This document shows, piece by piece, positions 38,201-48,598 of a stretch of DNA of 58,353 nucleotides. The notes below the pieces were generated by a model. It worked only from the letters and a program-made list of their open reading frames with translations, had not been told where the DNA came from and made no database searches. Position numbers and translations under genes: made by a program. The stretch comes from Allomyces macrogynus ATCC 38327 (lineage: Eukaryota; Blastocladiomycota; Blastocladiomycetes; Blastocladiales; Blastocladiaceae). The stretch spans positions 834,311 to 892,663 of the forward strand of contig GG745329.1 in assembly GCA_000151295.1 (NCBI GenBank). Reading direction: 5' to 3'. The first letter of the stretch is position 1. Every line of letters starts with the position of its first letter.

Positions 38201-39024
38201 TCGATGAGATTCCGCGCGACGAATTAATCGAGGATCTCGAGCGGCGGCTCATTGATCTCGAGGCGCAGCTCGACGCGGCGCGCGCGACCGACGAGGGTGT
38301 CGTCGAGCAGTACGAGAACCGCATGGTCGAGATTGAAAAGCGGCAGCAGGAGCTCGAGACCGAGCAGGAGGAGCTGCAGCAGATTCTCGACCAGCGCGAG
38401 CTGATTCGCAAGGCGTGGGAGCCCACGCTCACGGAGCTGATTCGCAACGTGTCCGAGAATTTCTCGAACTACTTTTCGCAGATTGGGTGCGCAGGCGAGG
38501 TGGCGCTACGCACGAGCGAGCGGTTCGCCGAGTACGCGCTCGAGATCCGCGTCAAGTTCCGCGCGACCGAGGTCTTGCAGGTGCTCGAGAAGTCGCGGCA
38601 GTCGGGCGGTGTACGTTTTCTTTGGCTATTGTTCGCGATGAACCCAAGGGTAGCGCATTCAACGGACCACTCATCTTTGCCGACCTGATAGGAACGTGCC
38701 GTGAGTACGATTCTGTTCCTGCTGTCGCTGCAAGAGTTTTCGCGCGCGCCGTTCCGGCTCGTTGACGAGATCAACCAGGGCATGGACGAGCACAACGAGC
38801 GCATGATCCACAAGCTGCTCGTGACGGCGTCGTCGCAGCCGCACTCGCCGCAGTACTTCCTCATCACGCCCAAGCTGCTCAGCAACCTGCACTACTCGGA
38901 GAGTATGCGTGTGCACACCATCTTCAACGGCGCGTTCGTTGGACCTGAGCTCGCCGACGTCAAGATTGGGTTTGACGTCAAGCAGTTCCTCTCACAGCGG
39001 CAGCTCGCGCGCGTGCAGGTGTAA
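35267..39024 (+). CDS. SMC5: SMC5, SMC5/6 complex ATPase, 1,085 aa
   Basis: Seven exons: 35267-35304, 35386-35503, 35593-35867, 35953-36106, 36194-37834, 37912-38610, 38692-39024; introns are 77-89 bases and all phases close. The N-terminus reads FVRGSIRRVRVLNFMIYD and then the Walker A box GPNGTGKST (residues 46-54). The SMC5-typical TGRGTDLYDFVQNG and SICQFLPQERV follow. Long coiled coils flank a hinge in exon 5. The C-terminal ATPase half has the ABC signature SGGERAVST (973-981) and Walker B FRLVDEINQGMD, then FITPKLLSNLHYSE, also typical of SMC5. The complex acts in homologous recombination and replication-fork repair in the nucleus. Introns fall inside both Walker A (GK|ST) and the signature (SGG|ER). 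Length matches the family. Confidence 0.96.
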
Positions 39025-39435
39025 GGGGTCGGCCGCGGAGGGCGGCGAGGTCTCTTTTTGTTGTGTCGTATTTTGTCGCCGTCGGTTTTGAACATTTTGG
39101 AAGCGGGTCCTCCATCTTGTTCTCTGTTCAGAGTCATTTGCTGGGCTTGCTGGCCGGGGTTCCAGCTCGCTCGTCGGCCGCCATTGCCATCAAGCTCACG
39201 TCCTCCCTCCCTTCTTCGGTGCTGTCGTTACGGGCCCGAGCGCCGACGGCCTGGCATGCGAGAAATGAAGGTTTGCCGTGAAGGTCGGCGGGGACGAGCA
39301 TGGCAACGAAGCATTGGGTTCCACGTGATGTGGACGCACTATGGTTCAGGTGCCGCTGTCGTGATCGCGTCGCCGATTTCCATCACGGCGGCGACCACGG
39401 CCCAAGGGACTCTCAGCACACGAAAAGGAACCACA
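39025..39435. other. Intergenic, SMC5 3' flank and SURF6 promoter
   Basis: This 411-base stretch lies between two plus-strand genes. It starts with a T-rich stretch just after the SMC5 stop (39053-39120). No RNA gene, repeat or convincing ORF is seen. Confidence 0.5.
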
Positions 39436-40825
39436 ATGGACATTTCGACGTCCTTCCCGGCGCTCGACGACCTGCGCGTATGGAATCGGCCAGCCAGCCA
39501 ACCCATCAGCCCAACGGAAAACCTCAACTTGGATCTGACCAATGGATGGAATTACGATTCACCTAGGCCGCGCTCGAGGCGACGAGCAAGGCCATCAACC
39601 AGATCGTCGACCTAATCCCGGCCGAGTTCTGGTTTGTCGAGGATCATGAAGCCAACATCGTACGCTTGACCTGAACCCTCCGCGCCAGAAGCACGCGACA
39701 GCCCCCCCTGACCCGCCCTGACCCGCCGGCCTGCCAAATGTAGGAGTCCAAGTACATGCACAAGAAGCGCGGTATTGACGTACCCGAAACCAAGGCCGCC
39801 AAGAAACCCAAGCGGTCCAAGCTCAACCCGGACGACCCGGCCAATGCCGTGACCGCGCGGCAGTCGCTCATGGCGCAGGAGGAGGCCAAGGCCAAGGTCG
39901 ACAAGCAGCAGCAGCAGTCAGCTGCTGATGCGGACTCGGACGTCGCCGACGACGACGCGTCGGATGCCGACACGTCAGGCGACGAGGAAGTGTCCGACTT
40001 TTCCGATGAGGACGACGAGCAGGTTCTGTCGGGCCCCGCGATGACCGTGCAGGAAAGGCTCGCGGCGCTGCGTCTCGCGCGGCAGCCAACGAACCCGAAG
40101 TCGATTGCGCGGCACGAAAAGAGGCTCGCGGCGTCGGCCGAGGAACGCAAGTCGGCGCGCGCCGAGAAGAAGAAAGAGCAGAAACAGAAACAGAAGCACC
40201 AGAAGGGCATCGACCAGATGATGACCAAGACGAGCGATGGGGTACGTCGCGCGTGCTCTGATCTGTTTGGTTGGTGGTGGCCACGAAACTGACGCGATTT
40301 CGGGGGGTTTGATAGGCCATTCTCTCGCGCGACGAGGTGCAGAACAAGAAGGCGATTGTCTCGGCCGTCACCAAGGCGGCCAAGGCGGTCAAGGGCAAGT
40401 CGGCCGATGCGATCACCGAGGACGTGAGTTTTGGCAATGTCGATTTCGGCGAGGACAAAAAGAAGACCAAAGGTCCGGCCAAGAAGGACATCAAGGCCCA
40501 GCTCGCCAAGGCTGAGAAGCACAAAGCCAAGATCGCCGAGATTGCCGACAAGGACGCCGAAAAGGCCAAGGCAATCAAGGAAAAGGGCGCGTGGGTCAAG
40601 GCGCTCAAGTCGGCATCGGGCGAGAAGATCAAGGACGACACGCGACTGCTGAAGAAGGCGCTCAAGCGCAAGGAGAAGGAGAAGGAGAAGAAGAAGGAGG
40701 AGTGGGCCAAGCGTACCAAGACGATTGCCAAGGAAATGCGCGACCGCCAAAAGAAGCGCGCCGAGAACATTCAGAAGAAACTCGACGACCGCAAAGCGCG
40801 CAAGACCAAGAAGGGTAAAAAGTGA
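39436..40825 (+). CDS. SURF6: SURF6/Rrp14 ribosome-biogenesis protein, 380 aa
   Basis: Four exons: 39436-39477 (only 14 codons, MDISTSFPALDDLR), 39567-39659, 39744-40241 and 40316-40825; introns of 89, 84 and 74 bases are all phase 0. Exon 2 encodes the N-terminal Rrp14-type box INQIVDLIPAEFWF. Exon 3 runs from a basic segment (KKPKRSKLNPDDP) into an acidic Asp/Ser stretch (DVADDDASDADTSGDEE). Exon 4 is the SURF6 C-terminal domain: WVKALKSASGEKIKDD, LLKKALKRKEKEKEKKKEEW, and MRDRQKKRAENIQKKLDDRK. SURF6/Rrp14 works in the nucleolus in early pre-rRNA processing and binds nucleic acid through this Lys-rich helix. The gene ends tail-to-tail with VPS41, 86 bases apart. Confidence 0.92.
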
Positions 40826-40906
40826 TTGGAGTCGCTGCGGCTGTCGCATTTGTACCTGATATAAACGCCGATTTCGAATCAAAACTGCGCCGTGGCGGAT
40901 TCTGTG

Positions 40907-40912
40907 TTTATT
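40907..40912 (-). terminator. Poly(A) signal AATAAA overlapping the VPS41 stop codon
   Basis: On the minus strand the stop TGA (40914-40912) runs directly into AATAAA (40912-40907), giving TGAATAAA. With SURF6 ending at 40825 on the other strand, both 3' UTRs must be very short or overlap. Confidence 0.5.
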
Positions 40913-43900
40913 CACGTCTCTGGACAACTTGCGTGGTGCGCGCCAAACTCGTCGAGCGTCACGGGCAACTGCGGGTTGGACGCAAACGGTTGGCCGCAGC
41001 GCACGCAGCACGTGTCGCTCGTCACGTACCGCGAGCTCTTAGCATACCGCATTGACTGCCGCATGAACGTCAAGACGTCCTCGCGCAGCACCTGGTGCGA
41101 CTGGCCGCGCAACTCGACCTGCGCCAGCGCGTCCTGGACAATGGACGTGAGCAGTGACTTGAGGTTGGAAATCTGTGCGCCGGGCGGAACGCGCTTGATG
41201 AGCTTGATCGGGTCGAGGAACATGCCCGTGTGCTGGAAGAGCGGCGCCCAGTACTCTAGTGGTCGCGGTTGCGTTGATGTCAGCACGCGTTTCTTTTGGC
41301 GGCGCGAGAACCAAAGTACACGGCAACGTACTAGGCTTTTGAACGGCAAAGTCGACGAGGTCGTTCCACAGCTCCTCGTCTTGCTGCCCTTTTGCGTAGT
41401 CAATGGCCTGGACAGCCGAAAAAATACGGTTAGCAACGGTCCCGCGAGGAACCATGTTCACGAACGCACCATGTGAATGTCGTCCATGCGATCCATCATG
41501 ATCTCGAGTGCCCTCTTGTTGTTGCCGATCCGACCCAAAACGTAGACCTGCTCCTGCAGTAAATCGTGCGACTCGCACAGCGCCAGCGCCTTGTCGAGCG
41601 GGTAGTAAATGGACCGCTTGAGGAAATCGAGCAGCTCCTTGGACCGAAACTCGACGAGAAGCTCGAGCAGGTGATCTTGCAAGTCGGGCGCCGAGTGCGC
41701 ATCGTCCTTGAACAGCGCGAGCAGGTACGCGTACTGGAAGTCGGGCCGGCCCTCGAGCAGTTCGACGACCTCGCCGGGCTAAGATGAAAGATGAAGGTGA
41801 ATTTCGAGCATGTGAACGGCCGCGTTCCGCCGAAGTGCGTACCGGAAGCACCGCAGACTGCTGCACGAGTCGCGAGATGCACTCGGACGCGCCAAACTTG
41901 ACGAGGTCGCGGCCCATCTCGTCAAAGCACAGGTCGAGCCAGCGGGCAGCCGATTGGCGCATGAGCGGCGTCAAGACAAACGGCGTCGCGTCCAAGACGC
42001 GCATGCACGCCGGCACGTCGCGAAGCGCCATGAGACACTGAATCTCCTTGACTGGGTTACCCTCAATGCGGTATCTGCCGATCGAATAAACACGGAAATG
42101 GTCAGAAAGGAAACGAAGGAAGTGAAACCGCAAGAAATGATGCCGTACAGGACGACAGCAGCTTGGACCAAGTCCTCGTCATTTGGGAAGTCGAGCAGCG
42201 TGTCTTCGAGCGCGCCAAGCAGGCTGGCCGTGTTGTAGAGCTGTTTTGGCCACCTTTCAATCAGGTTTCGGAATCCCTATTCGAATGATAAAGAGCATGC
42301 TGAGCGACAACGGCTTCGCGAACACGGTCGTGGCGAAGCGGCGTACCTTGAAGTTAGCCGACAAGTAGTGTGCGAGGATGACCTCGTACACGGTGTGGTT
42401 CAGCACCGGACTTTGGGTGGGGATGCACGGCAAAATGGCCTAGCATGCGCCGGTCGCGTCAGTCAATCGCCCCGCCACCGCAGACCAGAGATGAATCGTT
42501 GCACGTACGTCGAGCCCGTCTCTGTCCGCGAACACGTAAATCCACCGCTCCCAGAGCTCCGGGTCCTTGCCGAGCACCATGGGGCACAATCCCGCGGCGC
42601 GCTCGAGCTCGTCGTGCTCGAGCAAATCCGTCAAGAGCTGCTGCCCGACATGCACGGCACGGTACTCGGGCCGGATCGCGATCCCTTGCTGCGCGGCAAA
42701 CAGACTCACTTTCAGCGCCTCCTCGTAGTGCATGTGCTGGAGCCGCCACTCGATTTGGTCGTTGGCGTCCCGCGCGCGGACCGAAATAACGTCGCGTGGC
42801 GAGATCAGAAAGTAGGCTTGCTCGGCAGGCAGGCCAATGACTGAGTAGTCGATGGGCTGCAGGTGCTCGTGGTGCGCCAGGTTAATAGAGTCGCGCGAAA
42901 CGACCGGGTCCATGGTGCGTAGGTTGAGGAGAATGCACTCGGGCGGGTTCGAGGTCTACGAGCGCATGGTGTGAGTGAGCTAAGAGTGAGCCCGGAACTG
43001 AACATGAGCGTCATCGTACCACGGATCCATCACCGTGGGTTCGCTGCGTGATACCATAGGTCAGGTACTGGTCGCCGTACGGGAGAATACCCCCGACGAC
43101 GAAGTCGACTGCGGTCCTGAACGCATGGACGAAAACACGTTAGAACATCAGGTCGATCGCGGGACTGTCCGAGGCGCGACCACGGCGCGAAACCGGCAAG
43201 GTCAAATGCTGATTTGTACTGTACGAGAATTTGCGCTTGGTAGGCCGTTTCAAACATGGACGGTGGCTACCAGGGTGAGGGCCACACTTTAGCATCTGTC
43301 GTTGCTACACTCCAGCAATACCGCGTACCCGTATTTGCAGGACGAGGACGGCACACTGCCACCCAATGACCAAGTTCTCATCGTCTTTCCACACCATGTG
43401 GCACCGGAACAGGTCAGGCCGGTCGTCATGGAACGGCACCTGCGCCTGGCAAATGTCGCGCGCGGCTTTGACGTCGTAGATGCCGATGCCCTGGAGATTG
43501 AGACGAAATTGATCAATCGAAACCGGAACGAGACGTGACAGAAAAGGATGGGCAAACGCGCACATGTTCGGTTGCGTACGCAATCAAATTGCCGCGCCAA
43601 GAAACGGCCAAGACTATACCGTCGACGCTCGCCAAGATCACTTTGCGGGGTCCACGCCACGTGCGATCCGAGAGCACCACCTCGCCAGCGTGCCCACCCG
43701 TCGCGAATCGACGCGTTCTCGCGAAATCAGGGTCGAGCTGAAGGCACTTGAGCGGGCGCTGGAACTCGTAGCACTGGTCCTCATCGCTGAACATGGAGCG
43801 AACAACGACGCGACCTGGTAATCAAACGAAATGAGCCGACTAGTTGCAATCACTTAGATGGAGCTGCGGGAGAACGTACCGTCACCGCCGGCACTAGCAA

Positions 43901-44416
43901 TGAACTCTGCGTTGGCGTCGATGCAGACCTCGGCCACGGACGTTGAGTGGTTGGAAAACTGCTTGATGAGGTTGCCGGAAAAGTCGACGACGTAGACGTG
44001 GCCCCAATGCGTGCCGAGTGCCTGGCCATGGCGCCGACACGAGTGAGCGTGGTCAGTCGACGGCCACAGACTCGTTCGCTCACACGTTGGGTTTGGTCGC
44101 AAGACCGCACAAGAAACTTGTCGTTGCACGCGGCTGCGCTGACTGCGTCGGACGCGAGCAAACTCGGCAGGTCGCCCGTCAAGCGCGTATACTTGAGGCT
44201 CGGTTCAGCGGGTTCGGGCCCTTCGGAGCCGTCGGCGTCGCTGCTGCCCGCGTCGGAATGAACATTGTGGTCGTCGTCGCCAATGGTCTCGTCCTCGCTG
44301 GTCGCGGGATGGGCAGGTGCGCTCACCGCACGCGATCTGGTCAATGTTGCTGGACCATTTCCGCTCGCTTGGGTGCTGGAGCGCCACTCGGCGGCGCTCG
44401 ACGGCGGGTTGGACAT
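40912..44416 (-). CDS. VPS41: VPS41, HOPS tethering complex subunit, 877 aa
   Basis: Thirteen exons, all phases closing: 44416-44111, 44021-43880, 43814-43564, 43490-43329, 43266-43220, 43116-43020, 42955-42509, 42439-42347, 42276-42149, 42074-41843, 41778-41470, 41407-41332, 41255-40912. An acidic Ser/Asp-rich start precedes the beta-propeller (EPSLKYTRL, ALGTHWGHVYVVDFSGN, VSWRGNLIAYATEHGIGIYD). The family motifs YFLISPRDVI and WRLQHMHYEEALKVS, GFRNLIERWPKQLYNTAS, VYLGRIGNN-type (YVLGRIGNNKRAL) and AIDYAKGQQDEELWNDLVDF follow, then LDPIKLIKRVPPGAQISNL. VPS41 tethers vesicles and endosomes to the vacuole/lysosome in HOPS. The C-terminal RING is cut short: CVRCGQPF and FGAHHASC remain, but the final CxxC is missing before the stop. 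Length is otherwise normal. Confidence 0.93.
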
Positions 44417-44787
44417 TTTGCCGGGGTCGGCACTTGATCCAGAAAGAGGGCGCTTGCGCAGACGAGGAACGCAGTGCCACGAGTCAGTTGGCGGAAGAAC
44501 CACGATAAAGGCCGTATTGCTGGGTAATATTCTGGCGTCGTCGGCGTCGGCAGTCGTCGGTCGTCGAAGGCACGCGTGAGCTGGACGAGCGGAGCGTGGA
44601 AAATCGCTCCCTATCGCGGGCCACGTCGAACGGCACGTGGCCGCGCAGTGAGGCCACCGCACTCGCTGAAATCACTCACTTCAACTCGCCTCTTCTAGTC
44701 CCCCCCCCCCCCCCCCACGACGCTCTTGCTGCTGCTGCTGCTGCTGCCCGCTTGCTGGAACCCGCGCGACTGACGCCCACCGACTTC
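44417..44787. promoter_or_regulatory. Divergent promoter, VPS41 / unknown gene
   Basis: A 371-base interval between outward-pointing genes. It contains a 17-C run and GCT repeats (about 44727-44747). A frame open from an ATG at 44596 crosses the C run in phase with the downstream gene, so the upstream gene start could lie inside it. Confidence 0.5.
44700..44716. repeat. Homopolymer of 17 C
   Basis: Seventeen consecutive C bases, immediately followed within 30 bases by six or so GCT/CTG triplets. Such runs are length-unstable and error-prone in sequencing. Here the run sits in the probable 5' UTR of the plus-strand gene, or would encode Pro residues if translation starts at 44596. Confidence 0.95.
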
Positions 44788-45509
44788 ATGACTGCCACCA
44801 CCGACGCTGCGCGCGCCGCTGCCCTGGCACCTGCACCAGCTGCCGAGTCGACCGGCATCAAGCACGAGTACCTCGACCGCTACCAGGCCGCGCGCGACAA
44901 GTACCTTGCCGCGTGCACGGGCCCGACCGTTGTCTGCGACGAATCCGCGCAGGCCGAGCTGCGTGCCCTCGCCGTGCGAAGCCTCGAAAACGATGTCGAC
45001 CCCCAGACCACGTTCCAGCTCACGTTCCAGCACGCCGTTGGCAAAACGACGCAGCCCAGCGTGATCTACCTCTTGATGACTCTCGGGTTCCAGGTGGATG
45101 ACTTTGCCGTTTTGGTAAGTATGCGCTGGACCGTGATCGCTCCGCTATCACGTAATGAGACGTGCTGACCGCGCTCACGAATCCTGGACAATGACAGATG
45201 GGCCAGCTCGTCGTGGACGTGCGGTATCGCGGTCTCCCGCGGCAGGTCCTCGCCGAAATCAAGGATGCACCCGCGACTGTTGCCATGCTCGCGTCGCTCG
45301 AAAAGAAAACCGACGGCGACGAGGCCGCGTCGGCCTCGGCTGATGGTTCCGCGGCAGAGAAAATGGACGACGCCGACGCGAAAGAACCAACCGTTGACGA
45401 GCGTGATCGTCTCTACCATGTCGAAATGGACGTGTCGCAGGACGCGTGGGCGTGGGCCTGGAACTCGCTGCGCGAGCTGCCCGGGTTCGACAATGTCATG
45501 GATGTGTAG
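44788..45509 (+). CDS. Unknown conserved-looking protein, about 212 aa
   Basis: Exons 44788-45114 and 45198-45509 join in phase 0 over an 83-base intron with a strong donor (GTAAGT) and acceptor (GACAG). The start chosen is MTATTDAARAAAL; an in-frame ATG at 44596 would add 64 residues across the C run. After an Ala-rich start comes EYLDRYQAARDKYLAAC, then a dense conserved-looking core (TTFQLTFQHAVGKTTQPS, VIYLLMTLGFQVDDFAVL, MGQLVVDVRYRGLPRQVLAE), an acidic low-complexity linker, and a C-terminal box (LYHVEMDVSQDAWAWAW, LPGFDNVMDV). No signal peptide or membrane segment is present. I do not recognise the family; the core suggests a folded cytosolic domain. Confidence 0.7.
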
Positions 45510-45962
45510 CTTTGTTTGTTGCGGCAAATAGACACAGTGCTCGGATTGCTGTTCTCCAACGTCAGGTACGCGTCAAGAGCACGAACAAGTTTTCGTCGCG
45601 GTTTGCTTGGACGAGCTTTCGCGGAGCGGATATGAATGAACGAAAGTGGTGGGGATTGTTGTCGCGAGGAGTGCAAGGTAGTACAAGTCAGTTTCTGCCC
45701 ATTTGATCGGCTCAACGATACAGCGCTTGAGCCCTGGGCAAGCGGCATGTCAACAAATCATTGGAATTAGACGCGACCATGAATGGCATTGCATTGAAGA
45801 TCCCGCCACAAGGAATCTTGGTTGACAATGAGAAACAAGAAATAAATCAGCCTAAATAAACAAAAGAAAGGCAGCACACACCCAACAGCGAAGGCCGGCG
45901 CTGGCACACGATATGCAGGCCGCAGCTCTTGCTGCACCACCAACAACGGCAACGCAAACGGG
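45510..45962. other. Intergenic between convergent genes
   Basis: This 453-base stretch separates two genes ending toward each other. It is more A+T-rich than its surroundings near 45780-45870 and holds plus-strand AATAAA copies at 45841 and 45855, possible poly(A) signals for the upstream plus-strand gene. Nothing else is seen. Confidence 0.5.
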
Positions 45963-46954
45963 TTACTCGGCGGTCGTTGGCGCCATTCCGTACGGCTCCG
46001 AGTCGCCATCGTCCGCGGCAGCGCCACCGCGCCGCAGCAACGGCGTCGCCTCGGTCACCTCGACAGCCGAATCCGATGCCTCCAGTTCGGCCTTGCGAGA
46101 AACGGGTTCGTTCTCGCCCTCGTTCTCGTCCTCGCCCACCTCCTCAATCGGTGCTGGTGCCGACGGTTCCGGCGCGGGCTTGATGAACAAGCGCACGGGC
46201 GCCATGAGCAGGTTGGTGATGAACCGCCAGGCACGCGCGCGCTGAATGTAGAACCAGGTCGCAAACTGGTATTTGAGCCGCATCCACCAGGTCGATGCCG
46301 ACCGACCCTGCAGCCACTGGTTCACGACGCGCGCAATCGCCTCTGGGTCGGTTTGCCCGCGCAGCGCTAGGTCGGCGCACGACTCGACGATTTGGCCCGT
46401 GCGCGTGTCGACGACAACGGCCGTTGGGATACCGACTAGACAGAGAGGAAGATGACGATGGGTAAGCCCGACTGCGGCACGCTCAAATGCGGGTTGAAGG
46501 CGGGCCAGGAATGCGTACCCTTGCCCAACTGTCGCACCGTCGACCACATCGAGTACCAGAACGGGTTCTCGCACCCAGCAGGCAGCGGAGCCGGCAGTGG
46601 TGCCTCCCAGCCGAACCGGAAGTAGGGCATTTCCTCGACGAGCGTGTTGTGCTCGGCGCGCGTGTACTCGAGCCCGACCTGCACGACGGCCACGTCCTTG
46701 TCGGCATGCATTTCGTGAAGCTTGGCAATTGACGGCGCGAGCGCGCGGCACGGCGCACACCAGAGCGCCGAAAAGGCAAAGAGAGCCAGGGGGCGCCGTC
46801 CGAGCGCGGCCATGGGCACACGCACGCCCGACGGGTCCTCGAAGTGCGGCCACGGGAGCGACGAGGCGAGAACCGGCGGCAAGTGGACGTTGGGCGTGGA
46901 CTCGATGGGAGTCGTAGCGGCGGCGGGGTCCGCCATGGTGTTTTGCGATGCCAT
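45963..46954 (-). CDS. Thioredoxin-fold protein with dileucine tail, 302 aa
   Basis: Exons 46954-46519 and 46435-45963 join in phase 1 over an 83-base intron (GTACGC...TAG), restoring QLGKVGIPTAVVVD, the cis-Pro region of the fold. The active-site-like motif is WCAPC (residues 65-69) after PLALFAFSAL, which fits the nucleoredoxin/tryparedoxin group. A GRPxxW-like C-terminal block is replaced by a Trp/Arg/Phe-rich helical segment (WWMRLKYQFATWFYIQRARAW) that could lie on or in a membrane. An acidic tail follows, carrying EATPLLRR, a classic ExxxLL sorting signal for endosome/vacuole delivery. There is no N-terminal signal peptide. Likely a thiol-disulphide oxidoreductase facing the cytosol at a membrane; substrate and location are inference. 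Confidence 0.78.
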
Positions 46955-47560
46955 GATTGGGGGGCGAGAGATGGGCAGCGCGGGTTGCAGAGGACGCGCT
47001 GCGGAGGGGCGGGTGCGTGCGGAAGGAATGAGCAGGCACACACACGCGCGGAAGGGCGAGCGACGGGACGGGAGTCGCTCGGGGCGCTGGGAGGACGCTT
47101 TGCGAGAGAGAGAGAGAGCTTCGACGGCGGACGGGGTCGGCCGGAAGCAAGGACGGGATGGCGGGCCTTGTGCGGGACTGCAGGCGCGGGGAGCGGTTGC
47201 CGGGTGGCAGGTAGACTGGAATGCAGGCAGTCTGGAGCCGATGCGGAGCGAGCGGATGAGAGACGCGGGCAGCAAGTGAAGTGTCCAAAATAAAGCGCGA
47301 TTGCTGATGAGTGGTGGTCAACAGCTTGGCTTGATCACGATGCGGCTTGACCTTCTTGCGGCGCGCGCGGACACAAGCGGCGGGCACGGCGTGGCGGTCA
47401 TACCGAGTCAGATGACCTGTCGCCAAACACGTCCCGCCGCGAAAATCATCCATTTTCGCTGGAGACGCGACGCGACGCGACGCTGGACAGGCCAAGCCGA
47501 CTGGCTCGTCCACCCAGCAAGCAGCTTGACCACCAATGTCGCTGCTGCCAGTTCCAAGCA
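46955..47560. promoter_or_regulatory. Upstream region of the thioredoxin-like gene
   Basis: About 600 G+C-rich bases upstream of the minus-strand gene, including a GA microsatellite at 47104-47119 and a short GCGAC repeat near 47464-47485. No gene model is supported. Confidence 0.45.
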
Positions 47561-47687
47561 TTCAAAATGGAGCGCAAACCGAAGACATTGCCCCTCTCTT
47601 TTTGTCAAGCACCCTGTCTGCAAACATCCCAACACTGACACGCCCAGAACCACACAGGCATGCTGATTCCTGCCATGACCAAGAACA

Positions 47688-47989
47688 ATGCTGGAGTTGC
47701 CCAAGTGCATGGTTGCTGTCCACCGCTACGACCCAGCACAACAGGATGAGATGTGGCTGGTCGAAGGTGATGTCATTGCCATTGTGGAGTTCTATGATGA
47801 TGGTTGGGCAGAGGGTGTGTACTGTCTTATGCTTCTTGGCCCAAATCAGCAACAATGATGACCAAACCATTGCTTCCAAAGCACGAATTTGCTGACCAAC
47901 CAAATGGCATTTTCCCTACCAACTTTGTCAAGGAACCTGAGCCCACTAAGCTACCAAATGGATCAACAGCACTGAACCACCAATTGTGA
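47688..47989 (+). pseudogene. SH3 module 1, least decayed (possible gene fragment)
   Basis: Exon 47688-47816 encodes MVAVHRYDPAQQDEMWLVEG then DVIAIVEFYDDGWAEG. A 65-base intron (GTGTAC...AAAG, 47817-47881) joins in phase 0 to HEFADQPNGIFPTNFVKEPE, ending at a TGA at 47987-47989. Together they form a complete SH3 core (DEM, GD, DGWAEG, GIFPTNFV). No upstream exon, signal peptide or longer protein could be attached, so I call it a fragment; it may still be expressed. Confidence 0.55.
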
Positions 47990-47995
47990 TCAAGT

Positions 47996-48366
47996 GGGCA
48001 ATTACAATTCAGAATGTCTTGCTTTGGTGCTTTCAGTTCTGCAGCTCAGATCTCACGAAAGAGCCAGCACAGTCCAATGAAATGCAATTGTTTCATGGCG
48101 ATGTGATAATTATCTATGAGTGGTTTGGCAACAGGTGGGCTCATGGGTACAGTTGCCATGATCTGGAATGTTTGTCATGATGCTTGGCTTGGGGCCTCAC
48201 AGCCTTTGCCCTTGGTCACTGCAATCTTTTGTTGGGCCAGTTGGGCGTGTTCTCTTTTTGCTTTACCAAGCCCTATGGGTCAGTTGCAGAGGTTGATGAT
48301 GTTGAGGCAGGAAAGGGTAACAGTGCTATTGCACCCCTGCTCAAGGCAAAACTTTGTAATACATAG
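47996..48366 (+). pseudogene. SH3 module 2, interrupted by a stop
   Basis: One frame reads NVLLWCFQ, EPAQSNEMQLFHGDVIIIYE and WFGNRWAHGY, meets TGA at 48178-48180, then continues in the same frame with CNLLLGQLGVFSFCFTKPYG. This matches the SH3 pattern (NEM, GDVI, RWAHG, GVF..CFTKPY). A 56-base GTACAG...CACAG intron would remove the stop but break the frame. Confidence 0.5.
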
Positions 48367-48389
48367 AGCTTCAGTTTCAGAATCTGAGA

Positions 48390-48598
48390 AAAGAACATTG
48401 TATTTTCGTGAGTGCAACTTGTATTATTGTGAGTGCAATGTCACTCCCATCAGTTGGCATCAAGGCAAAGCCTGGGAACTGCCTTGTCATTTTGATTTGA
48501 GCTTCTGGCCAAGATATTTTTGCATTAGTGGTGATAGTTACTTCCTTTTCACATTCAGTGTCTTTGACAGATGGGGTAATGCTGATTGCAAGCAGTAG
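48390..48598 (+). pseudogene. Weak SH3-like remnant
   Basis: The frame reads WELPCHFDLSFWPRYFCISGD followed by SYFLFTFSVFDRWGNA; the spacing of Phe-Asp, Gly-Asp and Asp-Arg-Trp-Gly fits an SH3 core, but the acidic Asp-Glu box and the final FP strand are not found. Confidence 0.3.

Noticed and set aside
39644..41011. Minus-strand open frame of 455 codons across SURF6
   Set aside because: Its Leu-rich and Ser/Phe-rich text mirrors the Lys/Asp-rich SURF6 codons on the other strand, and it ignores the SURF6 introns, whose phases all close.
47104..47119. GA microsatellite upstream of the thioredoxin-like gene
   Set aside because: Simple repeat with no link to a motif or structure.
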